From Bacillota bacterium (GTDB lineage Bacteria; Bacillota; Clostridia; Lachnospirales; Lachnospiraceae): 64,000 nt of DNA. The stretch lies in assembly GCA_023418475.1 (NCBI GenBank), contig JAEZZO010000076.1:1-64000 (forward strand), in the 5' to 3' direction. Positions 18,620 to 25,753 of the stretch are shown piece after piece. Position 1 is the stretch's first letter. Each line of letters opens with the position of its first letter. The position numbers and the translations under genes are program-made. The notes beneath the pieces are model-generated. The model was not told where the DNA came from. It saw only the letters and a program-made list of their open reading frames with translations, and did no database searches.

Positions 18620-18689
18620 AAGACGATACCCGGCTCTGGTCAGCTTGATATCGTTGGGCGCTCCTGTTCACAGCAGGAGCGTTTTGTTT
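18620..18689 (+). ncRNA. Candidate ~70-nt small RNA antisense to the integrase leader
   Basis: It starts ~7 bp after the TATAAT. ACGATA (18623-18628) pairs with TATCGT (18649-18654), with an inner GCT/AGC pair. A terminator then forms from CGCTCCTG (18659-18666) and CAGGAGCG (18674-18681), followed by TTTTGTTT. No open frame is inside. It is complementary to the RNA that must precede the integrase gene. Confidence 0.55.
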
Positions 18690-18758
18690 ATTATAATAAT
18701 TGATAATTGATTATAATACAAGCTTATTAATATAATTTTAGTTTTCAATAAAAACAAA

Positions 18759-19340
18759 TTAAATATTATCATCAATATCAAATTTTATTGTAATTTCGCA
18801 ACCATAAGAATAACTACCTCCACCAACAATATCAAGTGCAGTAACAGTAAGCGGATATTTTAAATGGCTTTCAAAATCAGAAATCTTATTTTGTGGTATA
18901 CTACCTATTTGTTCTCCATTAACGATAACACCATATGCATTATCACCATTATATTCATAAGGACTAAATTCTACACTAGTTATTGCCTGGAATGGTTCAT
19001 CATGAAATTTAATCTTTTTTAACATAACTTGGCGACTTTTTCTGCCGGTTTTAAAAGTTACACCAGCAACATTAAAATTCAAATGATAATATATTGGTTT
19101 TATAATAGGTTCTTCTGACACTGCTAAATCATTCTGAGATTGATCTATATTATCACTTTCAATTTGATAAATATTTTTAATATAAGACTCATGAGTTTTC
19201 CATGCTATCCATATCAAAAAGATACCAATAAGAAATAATAACCAAAAGCGGAAACCCAATAAAATAAAAATTGATCCAAATACGAAATATAGAATTCTGT
19301 TAATTTTCATATTTTCTAATTTCTTTTTTTGATTATCCAT
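18759..19340 (-). CDS. Membrane-anchored HIRAN-like domain protein
   Basis: 193 aa. A hydrophobic hairpin (residues ~13-47) anchors the N-terminus. Residues ~88-160 ('FNVAGVTFKTGRKSRQVMLKKI', 'VEFSPYEYNGDNAYGVIVNGEQIGSIP') match the HIRAN pattern (G-x-x-F, Q-x-x-L, N-A-x-x-V-x-x-x-G-x-x-x-G-x-I-P). HIRAN domains bind DNA ends or damaged DNA, so a membrane-bound phage copy is unusual. GGGGGA precedes the ATG. It is transcribed toward the integrase and probably shares a transcript with it. Confidence 0.6.
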   Translation of the reverse strand: MDNQKKKLENMKINRILYFVFGSIFILLGFRFWLLFLIGIFLIWIAWKTHESYIKNIYQIESDNIDQSQNDLAVSEEPIIKPIYYHLNFNVAGVTFKTGRKSRQVMLKKIKFHDEPFQAITSVEFSPYEYNGDNAYGVIVNGEQIGSIPQNKISDFESHLKYPLTVTALDIVGGGSYSYGCEITIKFDIDDNI

Positions 19341-19374
19341 GCACTATATCCCCCATCTATTATTTAATAAACAA

Positions 19375-19407
19375 ATAATAGTTGAATTACAAATATAAAT
19401 CAACTAT
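19375..19407 (-). promoter_or_regulatory. Promoter with overlapping inverted-repeat operator
   Basis: Minus strand: TTGATT (19403-19398), 17-bp spacer, TATTAT (19380-19375), upstream of the HIRAN/integrase unit. A perfect 8-bp inverted repeat, ATAGTTGA (19378-19385) / TCAACTAT (19400-19407), covers both elements, so a repressor bound here would block the promoter. The adjacent XRE protein is a natural candidate. Confidence 0.55.
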
Positions 19408-19492
19408 TTAAATACATATAATAACAAAAAATCCATAATATACCACAAGACAACTTAATAAATCTCCGATATGATAATTCCCGGAGGTATGT

Positions 19493-19690
19493 ATGGAATT
19501 ACTTATTTGGGAAGCCAGAACAGAAAAAAACATAACGCTAGATAAACTATCAGAGCTTACCGGAATAAGTAGGAGCGCATTAAGCAACTACGAGAACGGG
19601 ATCAGATATCCAAACATGGAGCAAATGGAAAGAATATCAAAATCACTTGGAATTAGAATACAAAAATTATATATATCAAAATACAAATAA
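19493..19690 (+). CDS. Small XRE-family regulator
   Basis: 65 aa, essentially only a helix-turn-helix: 'ITLDKLSELTGISRSALSNYENGIRYPNMEQMERI' in pieces. GGAGG precedes the ATG. It is divergent from the HIRAN/integrase unit and close to the 19378-19407 operator. Likely a Cro-like or integration-control regulator. Confidence 0.8.
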   Translation: MELLIWEARTEKNITLDKLSELTGISRSALSNYENGIRYPNMEQMERISKSLGIRIQKLYISKYK

Positions 19691-19793
19691 ATAGAACTAA
19701 TTTCCACATATGTAGATATATTAATTAAAATACTGTAATATAAAATTTATATGGTATAATTAGTAAATAAAAATTACTAATAGGGATAATAAC

Positions 19794-19843
19794 AAACAAA
19801 TGTTCGAAAATTAATTGTAAAATGGGGACAAATATATTATAAT
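19794..19843 (+). promoter_or_regulatory. Promoter with LexA-like box upstream
   Basis: TTGTAA (19815-19820), 17 bp, TATAAT (19838-19843), ~40 bp before the 44-aa gene. AAAC-AAAT-GTTC (19794-19805) is one mismatch from the GAAC-N4-GTTC SOS box. TGTTCG at its right edge is mirrored by CGAACA at 19854-19859, on the other side of the promoter. Confidence 0.45.
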
Positions 19844-19884
19844 ATAATTAAGCCGAACATCCGAAGTACAAGGGGGAAAATACT

Positions 19885-20019
19885 ATGGGAGATAGTAAAA
19901 AAGAACTATTGATACAAGAAATAATGACAATTGATGATGAGCAAACAATACGATTGATTTATTATTTTGTTATGCACAATAAGGCAAAAAGAATATCATA
20001 TAAAATAAAAAAAGAGTAG
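19885..20019 (+). CDS. Small phage protein, 44 aa
   Basis: MGDSKKELLIQEIMTIDDEQ... then 'TIRLIYYFVMHNKAKRI': one predicted amphipathic/hydrophobic helix and a basic tail. AGGGGGA lies upstream of the ATG. Similar short 'LIxxIxxIxDExxIRxIYxFV' proteins occur in clostridial mobile elements; the function is unknown. Confidence 0.55.
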   Translation: MGDSKKELLIQEIMTIDDEQTIRLIYYFVMHNKAKRISYKIKKE

Positions 20020-20037
20020 GTAATCTACTCTTTTTTC
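20007..20037. terminator. Bidirectional terminator
   Basis: AAAAAAGAGTAG-GTAAT-CTACTCTTTTTT, with U runs in both directions. It serves the 44-aa gene and the convergent repressor. Confidence 0.8.
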
Positions 20038-20411
20038 TTTAGCAATGAACACTTATCAAGAATTTCTTCAATAGCGCTCCAACATGCGTCATCTTTAATA
20101 ATCATGGCAGCAGCTCTCAAAGCTCTTCTCTTATTAACATTTCCATCCGCGCTTAACTCTCCAATAAGAGCCATCATTTCTTCGTCTTCTGATAATTCGT
20201 CAAACATGTTATCCTGTCCATATCTAAGCCAATTTTCATTGACATTAAACTCTGTACAAATCAATTTAATAAAATGCTCTTTGACATCAACAAGATTTAA
20301 TTCCATATTTTTAACAACATCCCTGCTTACTCCAATATGTTTCCCAAATTCCGTTTGAGTTAAATTTAAATGTTCTTTACGTAAAATTTTTATCCTTTCA
20401 TAAATTTCCAA
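20025..20411 (-). CDS. XRE-family phage repressor (CI-like)
   Basis: 128 aa. The TTG start at 20411 lies after GGAGGTGAT; the longer frame to 20462 reads back through its own promoter. The HTH is at ~2-60 ('RIKILRKEHLNLTQTEFGKHIGVSRDVVKNMELN' in pieces), followed by an acidic C-terminal helix region. It has no peptidase domain, so any SOS release would need another route. It faces the early operon across a divergent operator region and is the probable lysogeny repressor. Confidence 0.85.
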   Translation of the reverse strand: MEIYERIKILRKEHLNLTQTEFGKHIGVSRDVVKNMELNLVDVKEHFIKLICTEFNVNENWLRYGQDNMFDELSEDEEMMALIGELSADGNVNKRRALRAAAMIIKDDACWSAIEEILDKCSLLKKKE

Positions 20412-20433
20412 AATAATCACCTCCAATAAAAAT

Positions 20434-20462
20434 AGTATACATCTAACAAATGTACAAGTCAA
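20434..20462 (-). promoter_or_regulatory. Repressor promoter (PRM-like)
   Basis: Minus strand: TTGACT (20462-20457), 17 bp, TATACT (20439-20434). The spacer carries ACTTGTACATTT, nearly the same as ACAAGTACATTT in the opposing promoter. Confidence 0.75.
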
Positions 20463-20485
20463 CCCAAAATATTTTTAATAATGTA

Positions 20486-20523
20486 TTGACAAGTACATTT
20501 AATAGACGTATAATGTACATAAC
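20486..20523 (+). promoter_or_regulatory. Early rightward promoter (PR-like) with operators
   Basis: Perfect consensus TTGACA (20486-20491), 17 bp, TATAAT (20509-20514). GTAC-centred sites lie in the repressor promoter spacer (about 20447-20458), in this spacer (20489-20500) and just after the -10 (20513-20520, ATGTACAT). Three similar sites across two divergent promoters is the layout of a CI/Cro-type switch. Confidence 0.75.
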
Positions 20524-20564
20524 AACCCAAAACAATTAAATTTTATATGAAAGGAGAATATTTC

Positions 20565-20699
20565 ATGAGTGATGAAGTAAGGAAGAGAATGGAACGCATA
20601 GCTGAAGCTATGGACCAGATCCCGGAAGAAGAGCAAGAGAAAGTAGCATTTGGAATTGAACTGCTCGCATCCTATGAAAAGAATAGGAAAACGGCCTAG
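20565..20699 (+). CDS. Small early phage protein, 44 aa
   Basis: First gene of the early operon: AAGGAG then ATG. One charged helical protein (M-S-D-E-V-R-K-R-M-E-R-I-A-E-A-M...). Its position after the PR-like promoter suggests an early regulator, but no motif identifies it. A UUCG-loop hairpin (20693-20714) overlaps its stop. Confidence 0.55.
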   Translation: MSDEVRKRMERIAEAMDQIPEEEQEKVAFGIELLASYEKNRKTA

Positions 20700-20744
20700 T
20701 CTTCGGACTGGGCCGGATAAAGAAAATGTAGGAGGGAACCGTAA

Positions 20745-20897
20745 ATGACTGATATAACAACTGTTACGCAAATGGAAATTGTGATTAATTTTACAAGCCA
20801 CCGGGAACTAGAGGAGTCAATTAAAAAGATGATTGAGACAGAAAAGAACCATCCAGATATTGATTTTCATATCAAAGCGGTAGGGACTATGTTTTAA
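20745..20897 (+). CDS. Small early phage protein, 50 aa
   Basis: AGGAGG 8 bp before the ATG. The residues around 'MEIVINFTSHRELEESIKKMIE' suggest a small alpha/beta fold. No family recognised. Its last bases overlap the end of the opposing 73-aa gene. Confidence 0.55.
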   Translation: MTDITTVTQMEIVINFTSHRELEESIKKMIETEKNHPDIDFHIKAVGTMF

Positions 20898-21115
20898 TGT
20901 TTAGTTATTTCAATACTTATTAAATTCTTGCATGATACAAAATAATTTGATGAGTCTGAATATAAAAAATAATCTGTATTGGCAGAAAAATGATATGTAA
21001 GAAGTTGATCATCGGATATCTGAATGTAATTTCCATTAGTAAGGATTTCTATTTTAGTAATGAATTTGCATTGAACTTTAGTTCCACTATCGTAAGTAAA
21101 ATTTACATTAATCAT
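20894..21115 (-). CDS. Small minus-strand phage protein, 73 aa
   Basis: AAAGGAG precedes the ATG. Beta-rich sequence ('NVNFTYDSGTKVQCKFITKIEIL', 'YIQISDDQLLTYHFSANTD' in pieces), cytosolic. It runs against the early operon, so it may be expressed in the lysogen. Unknown function. Confidence 0.6.
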   Translation of the reverse strand: MINVNFTYDSGTKVQCKFITKIEILTNGNYIQISDDQLLTYHFSANTDYFLYSDSSNYFVSCKNLISIEITKH

Positions 21116-21215
21116 TGTATTTCTCCTTTTATTATATTATAGGCTTATCGGAGCCGGTAAGGAGATTATACCACAAATTACCAATTAAAGGCCATAAGAA
21201 AGGAGAAAACCTTAA

Positions 21216-21386
21216 ATGAAAAGTAATGAAATTTTAGATAATCTGGAATCAGTACTTATGAAATATGTAGAAAAAATAGCTACAAAAGAGACATGTGAGA
21301 CAAAAGAGACAGAATTAAACACAATGACAGAAGCTTCGAAGATATTGTGTGATATAGCCAGAATGAAGAACTATGAAATGCTTTAA
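21216..21386 (+). CDS. Small early phage protein, 56 aa
   Basis: AAGGAG then ATG. Charged helical protein ('NEILDNLESVLMKYVEKIATK'-type start and 'EASKILCDIARMKNYEML' end), of the kind often found in phage early regions. No known family. Confidence 0.5.
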   Translation: MKSNEILDNLESVLMKYVEKIATKETCETKETELNTMTEASKILCDIARMKNYEML

Positions 21387-21415
21387 ATAAACAGCAAATT
21401 TGCAGGAGGGGACAT

Positions 21416-21694
21416 ATGTTCCAGGTTACGGATTACACACGAATGAAACGTAACCTACGAAAGATCGACACATACGGAATATCGCCGAAGATACTTAAAG
21501 AGCACCGTAAGACAATATTCTGGATCAGACTGGTACATGAGGATGAAACAGGGCAATACGCACTTAGATTTTATCCATACTGCTGGATATATGACAAAGA
21601 GCAAAAGAAATATATAACACAAAAAATAGAATTCTCACTGGCCTATTGGAACCCGGAAATGTTTGAAGTTGTAGAGAGGAGCTTAGTGTCATGA
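21416..21694 (+). CDS. Early phage protein, 92 aa
   Basis: GGAGGG before the ATG. Basic N-terminus ('RMKRNLRKIDTYGISPKILKEH') and aromatic-rich C-terminus ('LRFYPYCWIYDKEQKKY'). The next ORF overlaps its stop by 4 bp, so they are translationally coupled. Family unknown. Confidence 0.65.
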   Translation: MFQVTDYTRMKRNLRKIDTYGISPKILKEHRKTIFWIRLVHEDETGQYALRFYPYCWIYDKEQKKYITQKIEFSLAYWNPEMFEVVERSLVS

Positions 21695-21945
21695 AAAAGG
21701 TATTTTATGCTGACAGTCAGTTAAAGGACATATTGGATCTTGCAAATATAAAAAGCGCATGTATAGAGATAACGATACACAGCGGTATTGTTATTATACA
21801 ACCAAAAAAATTGCGCTGCGCTTTGTGTGGATGTACAGACGAAGGGAAGCTTATGGTAAGGGATCATGTATTTATCTGTAATGAGTGCAGTAAGCCTGAC
21901 GCTAAGTCGGAACATAAGGAGGAAGCTGATGTACTTAATATTTAA
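21691..21945 (+). CDS. Small zinc-finger phage protein, 84 aa
   Basis: Two CxxC pairs ('CALCGC' and 'CNEC', ~residues 43-67) form a probable zinc ribbon after a ~40-aa beta/alpha start. The ATG overlaps the preceding stop. Unknown role; probably nucleic-acid or protein binding. Confidence 0.6.
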   Translation: MKKVFYADSQLKDILDLANIKSACIEITIHSGIVIIQPKKLRCALCGCTDEGKLMVRDHVFICNECSKPDAKSEHKEEADVLNI

Positions 21946-22126
21946 GCCATTATTAATAGTTATTGAGTTTGTGACGGTTATTTCGTTTTTTATAACTCTC
22001 TATGTAATACACCGAACCGGCAATACAAATCTGGTTTATGCAGCATACGGATTAATGGTAATCGTATTTATAGCAGATACCGGAATAGATGCATTAAATC
22101 GGATTAAGAAAAAGAAATCAGAATAA
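21929..22126 (+). CDS. Small membrane protein, 65 aa
   Basis: GGAGGAAG before ATG 21929 sets the start; the longer frame to 21866 is spurious. Two hydrophobic segments (~5-27 and ~37-55) and a Lys-rich C-terminus. Possibly a superinfection-exclusion type inner-membrane protein, but that is only position-based inference. Confidence 0.6.
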   Translation: MYLIFKPLLIVIEFVTVISFFITLYVIHRTGNTNLVYAAYGLMVIVFIADTGIDALNRIKKKKSE

Positions 22127-22491
22127 TTACAGAGACAGAAAAAACCGCCAATCAGGCGGGCACTAACCAGCCTACGTCATGGTCCCAAGTCCATGGGTGT
22201 GAGAATTGTGAGGGGTGCAGAACCCGATCTGAAAACTGTTTAGCAAGTTTCGCTGACTTTTAGGGAGAAAGTCTTAAAAATCGAAGGTACTGCGGCTATG
22301 CCGCTATCGATTGCAGCCAATCAACAATATGATTTAAGGCTATTGCCAGAAAGGTCAGGGAAAACCAAGGTTATACAGGTTTTATCACTTTAACCATAAA
22401 AAGCGGCGATCGGGTTTATAAACAATAGATAAGTAATCAACATGGAAAAGCATATTAACATAGGATATACAAAGGATTATAGGGTGATTAG
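22127..22491 (+). ncRNA. Candidate structured non-coding RNA, ~300 nt
   Basis: A 365-bp stretch without a supported gene, richer in GC than its surroundings. Local stems: CCGCC/GGCGG (22145-22159), CATGG/CCATG (22178-22195), GGGT/ACCC, AGC/GCT, GACTTT/AAAGTC (22255-22273), and ATCGA + GCGGC-TAT-GCCGC + TCGAT (22280-22311). One frame (ATT at ~22130 to TAG in the GACTTT stem) reads Cys-rich but has no normal start or site. The density of perfect stems favours an RNA element (regulatory RNA, or an origin) over coding sequence. Confidence 0.5.
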
Positions 22492-22674
22492 ATGGCAGTA
22501 GTGGAAGAAATGAATATTGATGGTGCGATCGTACGCTTCCATGATGACTACATCTGCGGAAGGGAAGAATCGGAGAAGATACTACAGAAGGTAGCTGACG
22601 GCATGCTAAGACAGCTTAATGCACAATATAACGCTGAAAAATATCAAGAGCGAAAGCAAATAAACAAAAGATAA
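22492..22674 (+). CDS. Small phage protein, 60 aa
   Basis: ATG after AGGGTG. 'GAIVRFHDDYICGREESEKILQKVADGMLRQL' (in pieces) is an alpha/beta start followed by a charged helix. It is the first gene after the structured stretch. Unknown function. Confidence 0.5.
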   Translation: MAVVEEMNIDGAIVRFHDDYICGREESEKILQKVADGMLRQLNAQYNAEKYQERKQINKR

Positions 22675-22723
22675 ATCCGCATATGCGGAATACCGGAAGG
22701 ACAACCAGTGAAGGGAGGAAAAG

Positions 22724-22942
22724 GTGAAGCGTAAAGCAGCTGCGGTATTATCATTGTCTATATTTATAATATCCATATTTTTATTAATCATAGCGATGAG
22801 CATTGAAAATCAGCTAATATCGGTAAACACCGAAGAAAAAAGAGCAATTATAGGCATAGCAGTGATACTGGGAAATGCAATATGGGTAACAGTACTTACA
22901 AACAATCAAAAAAACGAAGGGAGAATTGGAAATGCAAAATAA
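22724..22942 (+). CDS. Small membrane protein, 72 aa
   Basis: GTG start after GGGAGG. Two hydrophobic segments (~6-25 and ~40-58). The stop overlaps the SSB start region. Unknown function. Confidence 0.6.
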   Translation: MKRKAAAVLSLSIFIISIFLLIIAMSIENQLISVNTEEKRAIIGIAVILGNAIWVTVLTNNQKNEGRIGNAK

Positions 22943-23609
22943 TCAATTATACATAATAGGCACAATACAGGAACCATTTGAATATGATCACACCGTACAA
23001 GGAGAACGTTTTTATCGTACATCTATAGCAACAATCCGGACAAGCGGTTACAAGGATGTTTTACCGGTGATTACATCAGAGCATTTAATTGATGTAAATA
23101 TTGATCTTACTGGATACAAAGCAGAGGTATCAGGATCTTTCCGGAGTTTCAGCCGAAAACTGGAAAGCGGTAAAAAAATAAAAAGTATGTATATTTTTAT
23201 TGACACACTGTCAATGATGGAAGATCAAGAAGCTGCTGATACGGATGAGGTAACTCTATGTGGTGCACTATGCACTCCTCCGGTATACCGTACTACACCG
23301 CTCGGACGCGAACTGACGGAAGCATGCATTGCTGTAAACCGTAATTTTAATAAGACGGATTATATCAACATCATCACATGGTCGCGTATGGCAAGACGAT
23401 GCGCTGAATTGGTTATAGGTGATGTAATAAGTATAACCGGACGCATCCAGAGCAGGGAATATCAGAAGGTGCTTGATACTGGGGATATCGTAACCAAGAT
23501 GGCTTATGAGGTATCGGTATTTAAATATGAGTATATGGGATCAAATATAAGGAGGGATATTGATGCCGGAAGTGGTGCAAGCAGCCGGGAGGAAGCAGGG
23601 GTATTATGA
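22932..23609 (+). CDS. Single-stranded DNA-binding protein (two OB-like folds)
   Basis: 225 aa, ATG 9 bp after GGGAG. The C-terminal half, 'VTLCGALCTPPVYRTTPLGRELTEACIAVNR', 'YINIITWSRMARRCAEL' and 'GDVISITGRIQSREYQ', is a clear SSB OB-fold. The N-terminal ~95 residues look like a second, diverged OB-fold. It protects single-stranded DNA during phage replication and lies ahead of the HUH initiator and Dam methylase. Confidence 0.85.
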   Translation: MQNNQLYIIGTIQEPFEYDHTVQGERFYRTSIATIRTSGYKDVLPVITSEHLIDVNIDLTGYKAEVSGSFRSFSRKLESGKKIKSMYIFIDTLSMMEDQEAADTDEVTLCGALCTPPVYRTTPLGRELTEACIAVNRNFNKTDYINIITWSRMARRCAELVIGDVISITGRIQSREYQKVLDTGDIVTKMAYEVSVFKYEYMGSNIRRDIDAGSGASSREEAGVL

Positions 23610-23769
23610 CGATGGCATAACCAGGATGACAGATCCTTTTTGGACTTATACATGTATACTTTGTGGAAAAAGCGGCTGGAGCCTTACATACATGGATCAT
23701 TGTCCAAAATGCAGTTCGAAAGAAGTGATATTTACAAATCCAAACATAAAAATAAGCCCGTCCTGTTAG
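23563..23769 (+). CDS. Zinc-ribbon phage protein, 68 aa
   Basis: AAGGAGGG precedes the ATG and the gene overlaps the 3' end of ssb by 47 bp in another frame. 'CILCGKSGW...DHCPKCSS' is a CxxC...CxxC ribbon. A GC-rich hairpin (23756-23782) spans its stop. Confidence 0.6.
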   Translation: MPEVVQAAGRKQGYYDDGITRMTDPFWTYTCILCGKSGWSLTYMDHCPKCSSKEVIFTNPNIKISPSC

Positions 23770-23786
23770 CAGCAGGGCGGGCAAAT

Positions 23787-23833
23787 GCAAATATGCACTT
23801 ATAAAAAACCTATCTTTATAATAGCATATTTGC
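23787..23833. repeat. Long inverted repeat upstream of Rep; candidate replication origin
   Basis: GCAAATATGC (23787-23796) and GCATATTTGC (23824-23833) are perfect complements around an inner TTATAAA/TTTATAA pair. It lies ~90 bp before the HUH replication initiator and between two other hairpins. HUH initiators usually nick a hairpin near their own gene. Confidence 0.45.
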
Positions 23834-23853
23834 GGCAATTTGTCAAAAAGAAT

Positions 23854-23875
23854 AAGGGGAATATTACCCCTTTTC
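23854..23875 (+). terminator. Terminator before Rep
   Basis: AAGGGG-AATATTA-CCCCTT followed by TTCC. It separates the ssb cluster from the Rep operon. Confidence 0.55.
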
Positions 23876-23921
23876 CGGCCTCGTAATGGGTATTAACGAA
23901 GCAACCACGGAGGGAATTTGA

Positions 23922-24881
23922 TTGAGTAAATATGCAGATTATAAATATTTAGAAATTTATAACAAATTGGACAGTAAGATTAGAGTTGCATTTTCCGAAG
24001 AACAAGATCATAAGAAACTGGGAATTGATTTTGATGAACAGCAAAAATACATAATAGATAGATCTGTTTTAGGAGCACAAAGTAGGGAAGAGAAAATTGA
24101 AGAATTAAGAAGCTATGGAAAACGATACAAATATGTTTTAAAGACTATCATTTCGGGGTCGGTACTGGAAAGTGAAATATATCCGGTATATGAAAAGAGT
24201 AAAGATATACCGAGGAGGGATAAGGAAAAGGACAGTAAGGAATCCCAGGCAAACCTAAATGAAAAAAATGCAATAAAACAATTCATTAGGATTACAAATA
24301 CAAATTTCGGAAAAGATGATCTTCTCCTCACTGCAACTTATGAAGATAAATATCTCCCGACACAGAAACAGGCAAAAAAGGATGTAACGAATTATATAAG
24401 ACGGATAAAAAGATACCGAGAAAAAAATAACCTGCCTGAGTTGAAATATGTGTATGTCATAGAGTATGTGGATGAAGAGGAGCAGCATAAGAGTAAAAAG
24501 ATCAGAGTGCATCATCATATCATTATAAATAAGATGGATCGAAATATAGCAGAAAATCTATGGGGAAAGGGAAGGGTAGAAGCAAGGAGACTGCAGCCGG
24601 ACGAATCCGGGCTAGAAGGAATTGCCAGGTATATGATGAAACAACCCAAGGGATCAAAACGGTGGTACGGTTCCCGTAACCTGAAGAAACCAAAAGTCTA
24701 TAGATCAGTAACCAGACTCACAAAAAATAAAACGGAGCTTATGGCAAAGGCACCGGAAAAGCTTCCTGGAATGTTTGAAAATCTCTATAAGGGCAAATAC
24801 AGATTTCAAAATTGCAGCCCTTACTATTCGGACATTGTCGGGGGATTTTATCTATACTGCCAGATGAGAAGAAGGGATTAG
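23922..24881 (+). CDS. HUH-type replication initiator (rolling-circle Rep-like)
   Basis: 319 aa, TTG start after GGAGGG. The metal-binding HUH motif is H197-H-H199 in 'RVHHHIIIN', after a typical beta strand 'LKYVYVIEYVDEE'. The candidate nicking tyrosine is Y237 in 'GIARYMMKQ'. This is the layout of the phage G2P/plasmid ORF2 Rep group, which nicks one strand at the origin and starts unidirectional replication. Residues ~95-120 are highly charged. With SSB, Dam and the hairpins upstream it forms the replication module. Confidence 0.8.
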   Translation: MSKYADYKYLEIYNKLDSKIRVAFSEEQDHKKLGIDFDEQQKYIIDRSVLGAQSREEKIEELRSYGKRYKYVLKTIISGSVLESEIYPVYEKSKDIPRRDKEKDSKESQANLNEKNAIKQFIRITNTNFGKDDLLLTATYEDKYLPTQKQAKKDVTNYIRRIKRYREKNNLPELKYVYVIEYVDEEEQHKSKKIRVHHHIIINKMDRNIAENLWGKGRVEARRLQPDESGLEGIARYMMKQPKGSKRWYGSRNLKKPKVYRSVTRLTKNKTELMAKAPEKLPGMFENLYKGKYRFQNCSPYYSDIVGGFYLYCQMRRRD

Positions 24882-24887
24882 GTAAAT

Positions 24888-25205
24888 ATGGGAAATGTAA
24901 AAATAATCAATAATTCAACTTTAACAGAAAGCGCAGCAGTGTTAAGCGTAGGAATGTACATGTCAGGTGCTGAGACGGCAGAGGAGAGATCCACAAGAGG
25001 AATAATGATTAAGCAAAAGGGAATGACATTTATCATTTCAGATATCCAACAAAGATTTTGCAGATATTGGCCACAATCGATTCCGGAAAACTGTAAAGGA
25101 TGTAAGGAGGGGTGTCTGGATCGAAAACCGGCAGCATACATAAACAGGGAATTTGAAGAAGCTGTAAAGGAGATGGAGAAAACATGGGATTTTTCAAGAA
25201 ATTAG
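24888..25205 (+). CDS. Phage protein with Cys cluster, 105 aa
   Basis: 'RFCRYWPQSIPENCKGCKEGCLDR' (in pieces) holds four to five cysteines that could bind zinc or an Fe-S cluster. The N-terminus is a small beta fold. It starts 4 bp after the Rep stop. Not recognised. Confidence 0.6.
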   Translation: MGNVKIINNSTLTESAAVLSVGMYMSGAETAEERSTRGIMIKQKGMTFIISDIQQRFCRYWPQSIPENCKGCKEGCLDRKPAAYINREFEEAVKEMEKTWDFSRN

Positions 25206-25744
25206 ACTTTTGGTCCATTAATGAGGGACTTGAAAGCATTATAGACTATTGTTTCAATGGTAACGAAAAGGATAGCCAGTACTGGGACCATTACTCAGAG
25301 CTAATCAATGAAATGAGCATCATTGCGTCTGATATGTATAACGAACTTCAGGAATTAAGAAGAAAGTTTGTTTACAACCTTCCGTGGAAGGAAAAAGATT
25401 TTTATGAAGAGGATGCTTGCGCAAAGGCGGAAATATCATGGTTTAATACAGCAGCTTGTATGCTATCAGATACGGACATGCCGGCATTGCTCGAAAGTGA
25501 AGATAATTGGATATGGACAGATGAACAGAAGGAAAAGGAAAAACGTATAAAATCGCTGGAACGGCTCACGAAGAAACAGCAGATGTTTATTTTTACGGAG
25601 GTTATCGGATTCATTACAAGGTACCTGGAACTAAGACAAGCCTTTGATAATATTGTCAGCCTCATAAATGAGCTGGAATATCATCAATCATTTGTGATTG
25701 ATCAAAACGGTACGGTTGAAGCAAGCAAGGCAGCTTATCTATAA
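25184..25744 (+). CDS. Phage protein, 186 aa
   Basis: ATG after GGAGATGGAG, overlapping the preceding gene by 22 bp. Mostly helical and acidic, with a coiled segment 'EQKEKEKRIKSLERLTKKQQMF' region. No domain recognised. Confidence 0.6.
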   Translation: MGFFKKLDFWSINEGLESIIDYCFNGNEKDSQYWDHYSELINEMSIIASDMYNELQELRRKFVYNLPWKEKDFYEEDACAKAEISWFNTAACMLSDTDMPALLESEDNWIWTDEQKEKEKRIKSLERLTKKQQMFIFTEVIGFITRYLELRQAFDNIVSLINELEYHQSFVIDQNGTVEASKAAYL

Positions 25745-25753
25745 GGAGATAAC

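Noticed and set aside
20565..20897. Apparent frameshifts in the two small early genes
   Set aside because: They came from miscounting bases; rechecking against the opposite-strand translation shows both frames intact.
22130..22263. Cys-rich peptide reading of the structured stretch
   Set aside because: Would need an ATT start without a ribosome site, and its stop lies in a perfect RNA stem.
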